Below, piece by piece: positions 27,140 to 35,758 of a stretch of DNA of 64,000 nt. The stretch comes from Lachnospiraceae bacterium A2 (lineage in GTDB: Bacteria; Bacillota; Clostridia; Lachnospirales; Lachnospiraceae). Position 1 is the first letter of the stretch. The number at the start of each line of letters is the position of its first letter. Location of the stretch: NCBI GenBank assembly GCA_000403315.2, contig KE159639.1, positions 165,323 to 229,322 of the forward strand. The letters are read 5' to 3'. Under the pieces are notes generated by a model, which did no database searches, was not told where the DNA came from, and worked only from the letters and a program-made list of their open reading frames with translations. Made by a program: the position numbers and the translations under genes.

Positions 27140-29551
27140 ATGAAATATGGATATTTTGACGACAACAACAAGGAATATGTCATAGAACGGCCGGACACGC
27201 CAGCGCCATGGGCCAACTATTTAGGCTCCCCGGAATACGGCGCAATCATCTCCAACAATGCAGGCGGCTATAGCTTTGCAAAATCCGGTGCAAACGGGCG
27301 CATCCTGCGCTATGTTTTCAACAGCTTCGACCAGCCAGGCCGGTACCTTTACCTCCGGGACAACGATTCGAAGGATTACTGGTCTGCCTCTTGGCAGCCA
27401 GTAGGGAAGGACTTAGGCAGCTACAAAAGCGTCTGCCGCCATGGCCTAGGCTACACCCAGATGGAGGCCGAATATGATGGGATAGCATCCAAGGCCTCCT
27501 ACTATGTCCCGCTGGGAAAATCCTACGAGGTTTGGGCCCTTGCCCTGACAAACCGCTCAGGCAGGCGCCGGGAGCTGACGCTGACTGGCTATGCCGAATT
27601 CACCAACCACAGCAACTATGAACAGGATCAGGTAAACCTCCAATATTCCCTGTTCATTGGCCGCACCTTGTTCCAAGGGAACCGGATTGTGCAGCAAATC
27701 CATGGCAATTTAGATGCCTTATCAGAAGAAGAAAAGATTGACGGAAAAAATGTAATAGAACGTTTCTTCGGCCTTGCAGGGGCAGAAGTTTCCTCCTACT
27801 GCGGGGACAAAATGCAGTTCCTAGGGGCATACCACGGCTACGGCAACCCCCAAGGCGTCCTTTCCGGCGACCTTGGAAATGCATTAAGCTATAATGAAAA
27901 TTCCTGCGGCGCACTCTCCTGTACCATCCCTTTGGAGCCAGAGGAAACAAGGACTGTTGTTTTCCTCCTTGGGGAACGGCCTTCCCAGGAAGCAGCAGGC
28001 ATCCTTGCATCCTACCAAGATGCCGGGGCATCTGTAACGCAGGAACTGGACAGCCTGAAAGCTTACTGGCAGGGGAACTTAAGCCGGCTTAAGGTAACAA
28101 CCCCAAGCCCGGAATTCAACACCATGGTGAATACATGGAATCCCTACAACTGCTTTATGACATTCCTCTGGTCCAGGGCGGCCTCCTTTATTTACTGCGG
28201 GCTGCGCAACGGCTACGGCTACCGGGACACGGTACAGGACATCCAAGGGATTATCCACCTTGCACCAGAACAGGCAGCGGAAAAAATCCGTTTCATGCTC
28301 TCCGCCCAGACAAGCAATGGCGGCGGGCTGCCCCTTGTAAAATTTACCCATACCCCCGGCCAGGAAGATACCCCGGACGATGCCTCCTACCGGCAGGAAA
28401 CCGGGCATCCCGCCTACCGGGCAGACGATGCCCTGTGGCTCTTCCCAACCGTCTATAAATACATTGCGGAAACTGGGGATATAGATTTCCTTAAGGAGCC
28501 TATCCCTTATGCGGATAAAGGCTCAGACACCGTATACTGCCACCTAAAACGCGCCATCCAGTTTTCCCTGGAGCGGCTCGGCCCCCATGGCATGCCCGCT
28601 GGCCTTTACGCAGACTGGAATGACTGCCTGCGCCTTGGGGCAGATGGGGAATCTGCTTTTGTTGCCATGCAGTTTTATTATGCACTGTCCATCCTGAAAA
28701 AATTTTCCGTTTTCCAGCAGGACACAGATGGTACGGAATTTATAGACAGAACGCAGGAAGAAATGGGCAAAACCATCCAAAAGCTGTGCTGGGATAAGGA
28801 CCGGTTTATCCGGGGCTACACCGAAGACGGCAGCCAGATAGGAGCCGCAGCAGACCCAGAAGCTAACCTGTGGCTGAACCCCCAAAGCTGGGCCGTGATC
28901 AGCGGGCTTGCAGAACCGGCACAGGCAGACGCCATACTTTCCAATGTCTATGGGAAACTGAACACGGAATACGGCGCGCTTTTGATGGATCCGCCCTACC
29001 ATGCACATGCCTTTGACGGCGCACTGGCTGTCATTTACAATCCGGGGACAAAAGAAAACGCCGGGATTTTCTCCCAGTCCCAAGGCTGGCTCATCCTTGC
29101 TGAAGCCCTGCGCGGGCATGGGGAACGGGCTTTTACCTATTTTATGGAAAATGCCCCAGCTGCCCAAAATGAACACGCAGAAATCCGCCGCCTTGAACCC
29201 TACTGCTATGGGCAGTTCACCGAAGGCAGGGACAGCAGGCATCCCGGACGCTCCCATGTCCATTGGCTCACTGGCACTGCCTCCACGGTGATGGTTGGGT
29301 GCGTAGAAGGCATTTTGGGGCTCCGGCCAAACTTGGAGGGAATCACCCTGTCCCCTGCCATCCCAAAAAGCTGGGCACACCTTGAAATCGAAAAGGAATT
29401 CCGCGGGAAACACTTGCATATCCGGATTGAGAACCCAAATGGAAAAGAATCCGGATGTGAAACACTTACCTTAAACGGAAAAATACTGGCCGGGAACCAC
29501 ATCCCTGCCAGCCTCTTGGAAAAAGAAAATGAAATTGTGCTTACCTTGTAA
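27140..29551 (+). CDS. GH94 cellobiose phosphorylase-like enzyme
   Basis: Cytoplasmic disaccharide phosphorylase, 803 residues, close to the ~810 of cellobiose and laminaribiose phosphorylases. The start MKYGYFDDNNKEYVIERPDT and PWANYLGSPEYGAIISNNAGG are hallmarks of that branch. The catalytic acid lies in GLYADWNDCLRLG (near 492), and the phosphate-binding region TGTASTVMVG is present. It follows the first GH94 gene by 39 bases. Together with the importer and GH3 it gives a phosphorolytic route from oligosaccharide to disaccharide to glucose plus glucose 1-phosphate. Cellobiose is the best guess; laminaribiose is possible. Confidence 0.85.
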   Translation: MKYGYFDDNNKEYVIERPDTPAPWANYLGSPEYGAIISNNAGGYSFAKSGANGRILRYVFNSFDQPGRYLYLRDNDSKDYWSASWQPVGKDLGSYKSVCRHGLGYTQMEAEYDGIASKASYYVPLGKSYEVWALALTNRSGRRRELTLTGYAEFTNHSNYEQDQVNLQYSLFIGRTLFQGNRIVQQIHGNLDALSEEEKIDGKNVIERFFGLAGAEVSSYCGDKMQFLGAYHGYGNPQGVLSGDLGNALSYNENSCGALSCTIPLEPEETRTVVFLLGERPSQEAAGILASYQDAGASVTQELDSLKAYWQGNLSRLKVTTPSPEFNTMVNTWNPYNCFMTFLWSRAASFIYCGLRNGYGYRDTVQDIQGIIHLAPEQAAEKIRFMLSAQTSNGGGLPLVKFTHTPGQEDTPDDASYRQETGHPAYRADDALWLFPTVYKYIAETGDIDFLKEPIPYADKGSDTVYCHLKRAIQFSLERLGPHGMPAGLYADWNDCLRLGADGESAFVAMQFYYALSILKKFSVFQQDTDGTEFIDRTQEEMGKTIQKLCWDKDRFIRGYTEDGSQIGAAADPEANLWLNPQSWAVISGLAEPAQADAILSNVYGKLNTEYGALLMDPPYHAHAFDGALAVIYNPGTKENAGIFSQSQGWLILAEALRGHGERAFTYFMENAPAAQNEHAEIRRLEPYCYGQFTEGRDSRHPGRSHVHWLTGTASTVMVGCVEGILGLRPNLEGITLSPAIPKSWAHLEIEKEFRGKHLHIRIENPNGKESGCETLTLNGKILAGNHIPASLLEKENEIVLTL

Positions 29552-29587
29552 TCTTCTGGGCATCAGCACAGCACCTTAATACCTGAA

Positions 29588-29686
29588 GGGGCTGTTGCAA
29601 AATAGCTGTTATATACAAGATATGGTATTCAGAACTTTGTAATCTCTGCCATATATTGTATATAAGCTGCATTTTGCGACAGCCCC
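29588..29686. repeat. MITE-like inverted repeat acting as a spacer between convergent genes
   Basis: The 99-bp element has near-perfect ends: GGGGCTGTTGCAAAATAGCT at the left, and the reverse complement GGGGCTGTCGCAAAATGCAGCT at the right in 20-base register with two changes. Inner arms (TATATACAA / TTGTATATAA) continue the palindrome. It lies between the convergent GH94 and AraC genes and may terminate both. Part of the same end (TTGCAACAGCCCC) recurs at 49279-49291. Confidence 0.75.
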
Positions 29687-29726
29687 TTTCCGCCCTCTTT
29701 CCCTGCATCCTTCTGGAACTGGCGCC

Positions 29727-30719
29727 CTACTGCCCCCCTGCCGTCCCCATTTCCTTCTTTTCCCCGATTCCTTCAATTTCCCATTGCGCCATATAATTGG
29801 TATCCCGGTATTTCTTTGGCGTTACGCCAGCAATCTCCCGGAACTGCTGTATAAAATGGCTTTGGGATGAAAAGGAAAGGCGGTTTGCAATGTCAATAAT
29901 AGCATAATCACTGTACCGGAGCAGATTTTTTGCCTTCTCAATCTTCTGCCTGCGGATGTAGGCACTGACAGAATCCCCTGTTTCTTTCTTAAACAGCCTT
30001 GAAAGATAACTAGCGGACACCCCCAGCTCATCGGACAAATCCTCTATCGTAATGCGTTCCTTGATATGGGAATAGATATATTCCTTGCAGGCATTGATAT
30101 GCTTGGAATTCGTATCGCTCCTGCGGAGCTTGCGCATTTTTTCCGCATAGTCCAGCACCATCTCATCATGCAGGCTCCGCACCCCCTGCACAGTATGGAT
30201 GTCATCCAGCTTCTGGATATAGAAATCGCTCATGCGGAATGCCTGCTCCAATTCCATGCCTTTCTGCCTGCACAGGCGCGTAATCATCGCTGTCGTTATT
30301 ACAAAATGGTATTTTAGGTTCGTTACCGGGTCCCGGGACAAGACCCCGACCCCTTCAGTGTCCAAAAAACGCTCCTGCTGGCAGTTTTCCCGCACTGCAT
30401 CCAGATTCCCATTGGACACCTCCTGATAAAACAGGAATTCCTCTGTGGGCTGCCTGTGTTCCATTTCATCTACGTCATCTCCGGCCTCCAAAAGGAGCCA
30501 TTCATCCTGATAACCCATTGTATGCACCTGCTTTCTTCCTGCTACTTCATCCATCAATTTCAATATCTCACTCTTTAACTTATCATCAAACCTAAACCGG
30601 ACATAACCATCTTTATTTCGCTTAATCGTGATCCTTTTTTCACCAAATTCATATAATATGGTAAAGTTCCGCATATGCGTTGTCTTGCCAAAACAGCCCA
30701 TAATATGAACTATGGCCAT
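29727..30719 (-). CDS. AraC-family transcriptional regulator
   Basis: Likely activator of the beta-glucoside locus. The 330-residue protein has an N-terminal sensing region of about 215 residues with no recognised cupin motif. A C-terminal double helix-turn-helix (about 218-315) follows, with VSASYLSRLFKKETGDSVSAY and the second-helix region LSFSSQSHFIQQFREIAGVT. The ATG at 30719 (MAIVHIMGCFGKT) follows GGAAGG with 5-base spacing. The frame is open upstream to 30773, but that part overlaps the terminator of the preceding gene. It is next to GH94 genes and convergent with them. Confidence 0.9.
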   Translation of the reverse strand: MAIVHIMGCFGKTTHMRNFTILYEFGEKRITIKRNKDGYVRFRFDDKLKSEILKLMDEVAGRKQVHTMGYQDEWLLLEAGDDVDEMEHRQPTEEFLFYQEVSNGNLDAVRENCQQERFLDTEGVGVLSRDPVTNLKYHFVITTAMITRLCRQKGMELEQAFRMSDFYIQKLDDIHTVQGVRSLHDEMVLDYAEKMRKLRRSDTNSKHINACKEYIYSHIKERITIEDLSDELGVSASYLSRLFKKETGDSVSAYIRRQKIEKAKNLLRYSDYAIIDIANRLSFSSQSHFIQQFREIAGVTPKKYRDTNYMAQWEIEGIGEKKEMGTAGGQ

Positions 30720-30771
30720 AATCACCTTCCATTTCACTGCAAACTGTACAGAACGGACCCATGGGAAATTC

Positions 30772-30798
30772 AAAAACTCCCCAGCATAAACTGGGGAG
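30772..30798 (-). terminator. Intrinsic terminator after the NTF2-like gene
   Basis: On the minus strand, CTCCCCAG-TTTATG-CTGGGGAG is followed by TTTTTG. It ends the transcript carrying the genes at 31.8-30.8 kb. Confidence 0.88.
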
Positions 30799-30848
30799 CC
30801 TCCAGAAACCTGCCTTTATTATATGCAGGCTCTTCCACCTTGTCAATA

Positions 30849-31238
30849 TTATTTTTCATCCCCATACCCTGCCCCAATCGGCGTCCCAATCTGCTTTTCC
30901 TTCCTCCACTGGGGCGGCTCCCCGTCCTCGCCCCAATACTCGTCTATGGCACAGATTTTCCCCTGCCGTACCGTTAGGAAAGAAACGGCATGGAAAGAAC
31001 TGGCGCCATCCTCCGTCCATACACGGACAGCCACAGCTATTTGATCCCCATCCTGTACCAGGCGCTTCACTTCCCCGTCCCATTGGCCGGGATATTCACA
31101 GTTTGCCCGGATAAATTCTTCCACTGTAAACCGCTCGTCCGTATTATGCCAGCAAATATAGGCATCCTCCCAAAAATATTCCCGTATAGCCGGGGTGTCC
31201 TGCCGCAGCACTGCCTGCCAATATGCTTTTATATCCAT
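30849..31238 (-). CDS. NTF2/SnoaL-like domain protein
   Basis: Small cone-shaped fold protein of 129 residues. The pattern matches nuclear transport factor 2/SnoaL-like proteins. It has an N-terminal helix with AYWQAVLRQDTPAIREYFWE and an aromatic segment AYICWHNTDERFTVEEFIRA. C-terminal strands with AVSFLTVRQGKICAIDEYWG follow. Such proteins are diverse (isomerases, ligand binders), so no substrate is assigned. The ATG follows AAGGAG. It is transcribed with, and 29 bases after, the P-loop kinase-like gene. Confidence 0.8.
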   Translation of the reverse strand: MDIKAYWQAVLRQDTPAIREYFWEDAYICWHNTDERFTVEEFIRANCEYPGQWDGEVKRLVQDGDQIAVAVRVWTEDGASSFHAVSFLTVRQGKICAIDEYWGEDGEPPQWRKEKQIGTPIGAGYGDEK

Positions 31239-31267
31239 CAGTTTCTCCTTCCTGTAAGATTAGGGTG

Positions 31268-31789
31268 TCAAAAGGGTGCTCTGGAAAAGCATTTTCCCAC
31301 AAGATCCAGCTCCCTCTGGTTCCTGATAACGGCTGTCTTTTTCCCATACTTTCCCAGCACTTCCTGGTATTGCCTTTTCTGCTTTCCTGCACGGCCTTCA
31401 TAAAGGATCCACCAGACAAACTCCAGATCCATCTTTTCCATGCAGCCCGCACCCATGGATTCCCGCACCTGCCCACGGTTTTTACAATACCTTTTCCACG
31501 CCCGGAACAGGCAGGAAAGACGGTTTAATTTCAGGAAAATAATGGTATCTGCTTCTTTCATGCGCCTTTCATGCTCCAACGCAGAATAATTCCCATCAAT
31601 CACCCAGGAACTGTTTTCATCCAGAAATTTTTCCACCATCCCCTCCGAATCTGCCTGCCCCCTCTCCTGCCATCCGGGCAGCCAATGCACCTGGTCCAAA
31701 TGCAGGACTGGGACTTTGCATTTTTTCCCGATATATTTGGCAAGGGTAGATTTCCCGCACCCGCTATAGCCAATAATTGCTACCTTCAT
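31268..31789 (-). CDS. P-loop nucleotide kinase-like protein (FlaR/adenylate kinase-related)
   Basis: 173-residue P-loop protein with Walker A GYSGCGKSTLAKYIG at 7-21 and LHLDQVHWLPGWQE in the substrate position. WVIDGNYSALEHERRMKEADTIIFL follows. This is the pattern of the topology-modulation (FlaR-like) and adenylate kinase-related family common in Firmicutes; the substrate is unknown. The ATG follows AGAGGTGG. It lies 24 bases downstream of the second exporter gene. Confidence 0.82.
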   Translation of the reverse strand: MKVAIIGYSGCGKSTLAKYIGKKCKVPVLHLDQVHWLPGWQERGQADSEGMVEKFLDENSSWVIDGNYSALEHERRMKEADTIIFLKLNRLSCLFRAWKRYCKNRGQVRESMGAGCMEKMDLEFVWWILYEGRAGKQKRQYQEVLGKYGKKTAVIRNQRELDLVGKCFSRAPF

Positions 31790-31813
31790 GTCCCACCTCT
31801 TTCCAACCTCTTT

Positions 31814-33604
31814 TTAGGAAACATTTTTAAACTGCGCCATATAAAGGTTATAATAATGCCCTTTCTGCTGCATCAGTTCCGCCGGGCTCCCCTGCTCCAA
31901 AATGCCCCCTTTGTCAATGACAAAAATCCGGTCGGCCCGCTGGACCGTGGAAAGCCGGTGGGCAATGACAAAGCTGGTGCGCCCCTTAAGCAAGGCTTCA
32001 ATGCCCTTCTGTACCAAAAGCTCCGTATGGGTGTCAATGCTGGAGGTAGCCTCGTCCAAAATCAGGATTTTCGGCATACTCACCATGGTCCTTGCAAATG
32101 CAAGGAGCTGCCGCTGGCCAATGGAAAGCCCTGCCCCACGTTCCTTTAACATGGTATCATAGCCATGTTCCATTTTCAAGATAAACTCATGGGCGTTCAC
32201 CGCCTTCGCCGCCGCTACGATTTCACTGTCCGAAGCATCCATGTTCCCATAGCGGATATTGTCCTTTACCGTGCCCTGGAAAATAAAATTTTCCTGTGTC
32301 ATCACCCCCATCTGCCGCCGCAGGCTTTCCATGGATACCTTCTGGATGTCGTAGCCGTCGATGAGGATCCTCCCCTTCTGGATGTCGTAAAAGCGGCTGA
32401 TTAAATTTACAACCGTAGTTTTCCCGGCCCCTGTGGGTCCTACCAACGCTATCGTTTCCCCGGGCCGGACCTGGAAGCTCACTTCCTCAAGGACCTTAGT
32501 TTCCGCAGGGGTTCCCTCGTCATAGGTAAAGGATACGTGTTCAAACTCCACCTTCCCCTCAAGCTCTGGCAGCTCCTCCACATTAGCCCCGTCAAAAATA
32601 TCCGGCTCTGTGTCAAGGATTTCAAAAATACGCTCTGCGGCAGTCAGGTTGGTAACCACCTGATTGTAAAAATTGCTCAGGTTCATTACCGGGTTCCAGA
32701 ACATATTAATATAAGTCCCAAAGGCCACCAACATGCCGATGCTGACATAATCCCCGCCAATCATCCGGATGCCAACCCAGTAAAGAATCATGGCGCCAAT
32801 GCCCCAGCAGAAATCAATGGACGCCCCAAACAGGTCTGCAACCCGGGCACAGCGGACAAAGGCCTGTTCATGGTCTTTTACCAGCCCTGCAAAAATGCCC
32901 TGGGTTTCCTGCTGTGCATGGTAGCCCTGGATCACCTGCATCCCCGCGATCCCCTCGTGGACATATGCGTTTAAGTTGGATCCTTTTTTCCGGAATACCT
33001 GCCAGCTTTCATGGGTATATTTCTGGATAAACCAGATTGCCGCTGCCATCAGGGGGATGCTGCTGAGGGAAGCAAGAGCCAGCCGCCAGTCCTTCACTAC
33101 CATAATCACTACCACGCCGCAGATAGTAACAAAATCCGGGATCAAAGTGGTAACGGCATTTACCAGCACATTTTTCAGGGAATTCACGTCCCCAATGATA
33201 CGGGCAAGGATTTTCCCGGTAGGCCTGCTGTCAAAAAAGGAAAAAGACAAGGTCTGGATATGCTCATAAAGTTCCTGCCGGATGTCCAGAAGGATTTGGT
33301 TCGATATCTTTGCCATCACGTACATCCGTACTTTTACCATTACAATAAAAATGGCATTGATGCACACAGTAATTACCGCCAGCTTTGCCAACCCCTGCAT
33401 GTCCTGGTTTGCAATGGAACCGTCGATTGCTTCTTCAATAATCAGGGGATTTACAAGGGAAATGGCGACGGTAAGCAGCATACAGGCCATAACGCCGGCC
33501 ACTTGGAGCCGATATTGGAGCATGTAGGAGAACAGGCGCTTCAGCGTTTCTTTTTTCCCAATGCTGTTTAACTGCTCGTCTTCTTTATATGAATTAATTG
33601 CCAA
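31814..33604 (-). CDS. ABC exporter half-transporter, catalytically complete subunit (BmrD-like role)
   Basis: Type IV ABC exporter half, 596 residues, with six N-terminal transmembrane helices and a C-terminal ATPase. Walker A is GPTGAGKTTVV and Walker B is ILILDEATSSID, with the catalytic Glu present. The signature is LSIGQ instead of LSGGQ, and the H-loop is VIAHRLS. It pairs with the upstream gene, whose site is degenerate, giving the asymmetric heterodimer typical of BmrCD, LmrCD and TM287/288 multidrug exporters. The TTG start follows AAGAAGGTG. A 51-base gap separates it from the partner. Drug specificity is not visible from sequence. Confidence 0.9.
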   Translation of the reverse strand: MAINSYKEDEQLNSIGKKETLKRLFSYMLQYRLQVAGVMACMLLTVAISLVNPLIIEEAIDGSIANQDMQGLAKLAVITVCINAIFIVMVKVRMYVMAKISNQILLDIRQELYEHIQTLSFSFFDSRPTGKILARIIGDVNSLKNVLVNAVTTLIPDFVTICGVVVIMVVKDWRLALASLSSIPLMAAAIWFIQKYTHESWQVFRKKGSNLNAYVHEGIAGMQVIQGYHAQQETQGIFAGLVKDHEQAFVRCARVADLFGASIDFCWGIGAMILYWVGIRMIGGDYVSIGMLVAFGTYINMFWNPVMNLSNFYNQVVTNLTAAERIFEILDTEPDIFDGANVEELPELEGKVEFEHVSFTYDEGTPAETKVLEEVSFQVRPGETIALVGPTGAGKTTVVNLISRFYDIQKGRILIDGYDIQKVSMESLRRQMGVMTQENFIFQGTVKDNIRYGNMDASDSEIVAAAKAVNAHEFILKMEHGYDTMLKERGAGLSIGQRQLLAFARTMVSMPKILILDEATSSIDTHTELLVQKGIEALLKGRTSFVIAHRLSTVQRADRIFVIDKGGILEQGSPAELMQQKGHYYNLYMAQFKNVS

Positions 33605-33655
33605 AAAAACACCTTCTTTCTTTGGATGGAAGCTTCGGCTGCCTGTGTGGCAGGC

Positions 33656-35398
33656 TTATGCCAGAGTTGCGGCAGCGCTGGCTTCCTCTGGTGAAACGCC
33701 CATTTGGGCTACATACGTGTCATAATACAGCCCTCTTTTTGCCAAAAGCTCCTCATGGGTGCCACGTTCCTTAATCCTGCCGTCTTCCAGGAAAATAATT
33801 TCGTCTGCACGGCGCACGGCGGAAATCCGGTGGGCGATAATGATTTTCGTGGCTTCCAAGGATTCCAAGGATTTCTGGATTTCGTATTCCGTTTCCATAT
33901 CCAAGGCGGAAGTGGAATCATCCAAAATCAGCACTGGGTTCTGCTTTGCAATAGCCCTCGCAATGCTGATGCGCTGTTTCTGCCCGCCGGAAAGGCCAAC
34001 GCCCCGTTCCCCAATAATCGTTTCATAGGCTTCTGGCATGGCTTCGATAAAGCCTTTTGCCCGTGCAAGGCTGGCTGCATGGACCATGGCAGGGCTGTCT
34101 ACGGTTTCCCGCTGCCCCATGCGGATATTTTCTGAAATGGTGTCCGAGAACAGGAATACATCCTGCATTACTGTGCCAATGCTGCTGCGAAGCTGCCCTA
34201 GGGAAAGTTTCCGCACGTCCACCCCATCCAGCTTTACGCTCCCGGCGCCTACGTCAAAAAACCGCATCAGCAGGTTTACCATGGAGGTTTTCCCGGCGCC
34301 TGTGGCTCCCATAACCCCAAGGGTGTTCCCGTGGGCTAAAGAGAAGGACACATCCTCCAAAATTTTCTGGTCCCCTCTGGAAAAAGATACGTGCTCGAAG
34401 GAAATATCCCCCTCCACCTGCTTTAATACCACTGGCTGCTCTTGCTCCTTAATGGAAGATTCCTGCTTGTAAATTTTATTTATTTTTTTACAGGAAGCCA
34501 CCGCAGAGGACAGGTCGTTGGTAAGCCAGCCCAGCATTTCCATAGGCCATACAATGTTCCTGCAGTACTCGGAAAAAGCTACCAGGCTCCCCAGCGTCAT
34601 TTCCCCATGGATGACCTGGACCCCGCCGATAATCACCATTGCCACTGGCAGCAGCTTTCCGATAAATTGGAACATCGGGTAGAACCGCACCAGCACCCTT
34701 GCCTGCTGCATGTTCAGATCATAATACTGCCGGTTGTGGGAAAGGAATTTTTGGATTTCAAATTTCTCCCTTGCAAAAGCTTTTACCGTGCGCACCCCTG
34801 CCAGATTTTCTTCCGCAATGGTAGTAAGCTGCGCATTTTCCTCGCTGATGGCCTCGTAAATTTTATCCAGCCGCCGTTCCATGAAAATGGCGACCGCCCC
34901 CATCAGGACCATTACCCCCAAAGGCAGGAACGCCAATTTCCAGTTCAGGCTAAACATGCAGTACAATACCATGGAAATATGGATGGCTACTTCAATAATC
35001 AGCATCCCCACATACCCCAGTGAATTCCAGACTGCATCTATGTCGTCTTTGACCCGCGCCATCAGTTCCCCGGTGTTGGTGTCGTCAAAATAGTCCATGG
35101 AAAGCCCCTCAATATGGGCAAATAAATCCTTCCGCAGCTTTGCCGCAATCTTAACGCTGACTACGTCAAATGTAAATTCTTTCAGGTAGCCGCCAAGGCT
35201 CCTGCCTGCCCCAATCAGTACAATCATAAAAAGCAGCCCGCCCAAAAGCTCTGTCTGGCCTTTGATGATTACGTCATCCACAATGCTCTTGGTAATGACT
35301 GGATAGAGCATGTCCAATACAATGGCCGCTGCCATGCAGGCGATGGCAAACAGGTAAGCGTACCAGTAATGGGCGATGTATTTCAATATTTTTTTCAT
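33656..35398 (-). CDS. ABC exporter half-transporter, degenerate-site subunit (BmrC-like role)
   Basis: 580-residue half-exporter with six transmembrane helices, then an ATPase with GATGAGKTSMV, signature LSGGQ and H-loop IIAHRIS. Walker B reads LILDDSTSALD: the catalytic glutamate is replaced by aspartate, the hallmark of the inactive site in heterodimeric exporters. The ATG follows AGAAAGGAAGG. Its expression is probably controlled by the leader peptide, structured RNA and terminator at 35.6-35.9 kb. A mosaic palindromic repeat has also been inserted between that terminator and the start codon. Confidence 0.92.
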   Translation of the reverse strand: MKKILKYIAHYWYAYLFAIACMAAAIVLDMLYPVITKSIVDDVIIKGQTELLGGLLFMIVLIGAGRSLGGYLKEFTFDVVSVKIAAKLRKDLFAHIEGLSMDYFDDTNTGELMARVKDDIDAVWNSLGYVGMLIIEVAIHISMVLYCMFSLNWKLAFLPLGVMVLMGAVAIFMERRLDKIYEAISEENAQLTTIAEENLAGVRTVKAFAREKFEIQKFLSHNRQYYDLNMQQARVLVRFYPMFQFIGKLLPVAMVIIGGVQVIHGEMTLGSLVAFSEYCRNIVWPMEMLGWLTNDLSSAVASCKKINKIYKQESSIKEQEQPVVLKQVEGDISFEHVSFSRGDQKILEDVSFSLAHGNTLGVMGATGAGKTSMVNLLMRFFDVGAGSVKLDGVDVRKLSLGQLRSSIGTVMQDVFLFSDTISENIRMGQRETVDSPAMVHAASLARAKGFIEAMPEAYETIIGERGVGLSGGQKQRISIARAIAKQNPVLILDDSTSALDMETEYEIQKSLESLEATKIIIAHRISAVRRADEIIFLEDGRIKERGTHEELLAKRGLYYDTYVAQMGVSPEEASAAATLA

Positions 35399-35444
35399 AA
35401 TCCTTCCTTTCTGAAAATTTCTCCAGTAACGGCTGCAGGAACAC

Positions 35445-35610
35445 GGTCTTTCCTATAGAACAAGAAAGAATCCTGCCTTGCAGGATTCTCCGCCTGCGGC
35501 GGGTCGCTTTGCGACAGATTTCATACCCGCCGCAGTGCGATAAAAGCTTTTTTATTCTATAGGAAATATACTTTCACGCTTTAGCGTGACAAGGTCTTTC
35601 CTATAGAACA
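35445..35610. repeat. Mosaic palindromic repeat cluster (copy 2)
   Basis: An 18-bp sequence beginning GGTCTTTCCTATAGAA occurs at 35445-35462 and again at 35593-35610. Between them lies a 79-bp core (35467-35545) containing AGAATCCTGC/GCAGGATTCT and CTGCGGCGGGT/ACCCGCCGCAG hairpins. A 54-bp palindrome (35555-35608) has arms TTCTATAGGAAA/TTTCCTATAGAA. The core recurs at 63111-63189 with one mismatch, and the palindrome recurs at 6542-6595. Confidence 0.9.
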
Positions 35611-35638
35611 AAAAAGCCCCGCGGTTTACCCGCGGAGC
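35610..35638 (-). terminator. Attenuator terminator upstream of the ABC exporter operon
   Basis: On the minus strand, GCTCCGCGG-GTAAA-CCGCGGGGC forms a 9-bp GC-rich stem followed by six T. It lies about 210 bases before the exporter start and about 120 bases after the leader-peptide stop, so transcription must read through it to reach the exporter genes. Confidence 0.9.
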
Positions 35639-35758
35639 CACTGTCCCTATATTGCCAAGCGTGCGTTCCCATCGCACAAATCCCATAAATTTTATCGGGC
35701 TGCACCATCCCATGAATAAATGGATGTGCCAGCCTTGCCCGTTTGGGCGTTATGGGGA

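Noticed and set aside
28544-29419. 291-codon minus-strand open frame across the second GH94 gene.
   Set aside because: It is a shadow of the GH94 phosphorylase, whose catalytic motifs are in the + frame.
35616-35660. T-box riboswitch ahead of the ABC exporter (GTGGCTCCGCGG resembles the T-box antiterminator signature).
   Set aside because: The exact GGGUGGNACCGCG motif is absent, no specifier loop or stem I motifs were found, and the downstream genes are not tRNA- or amino-acid-related.
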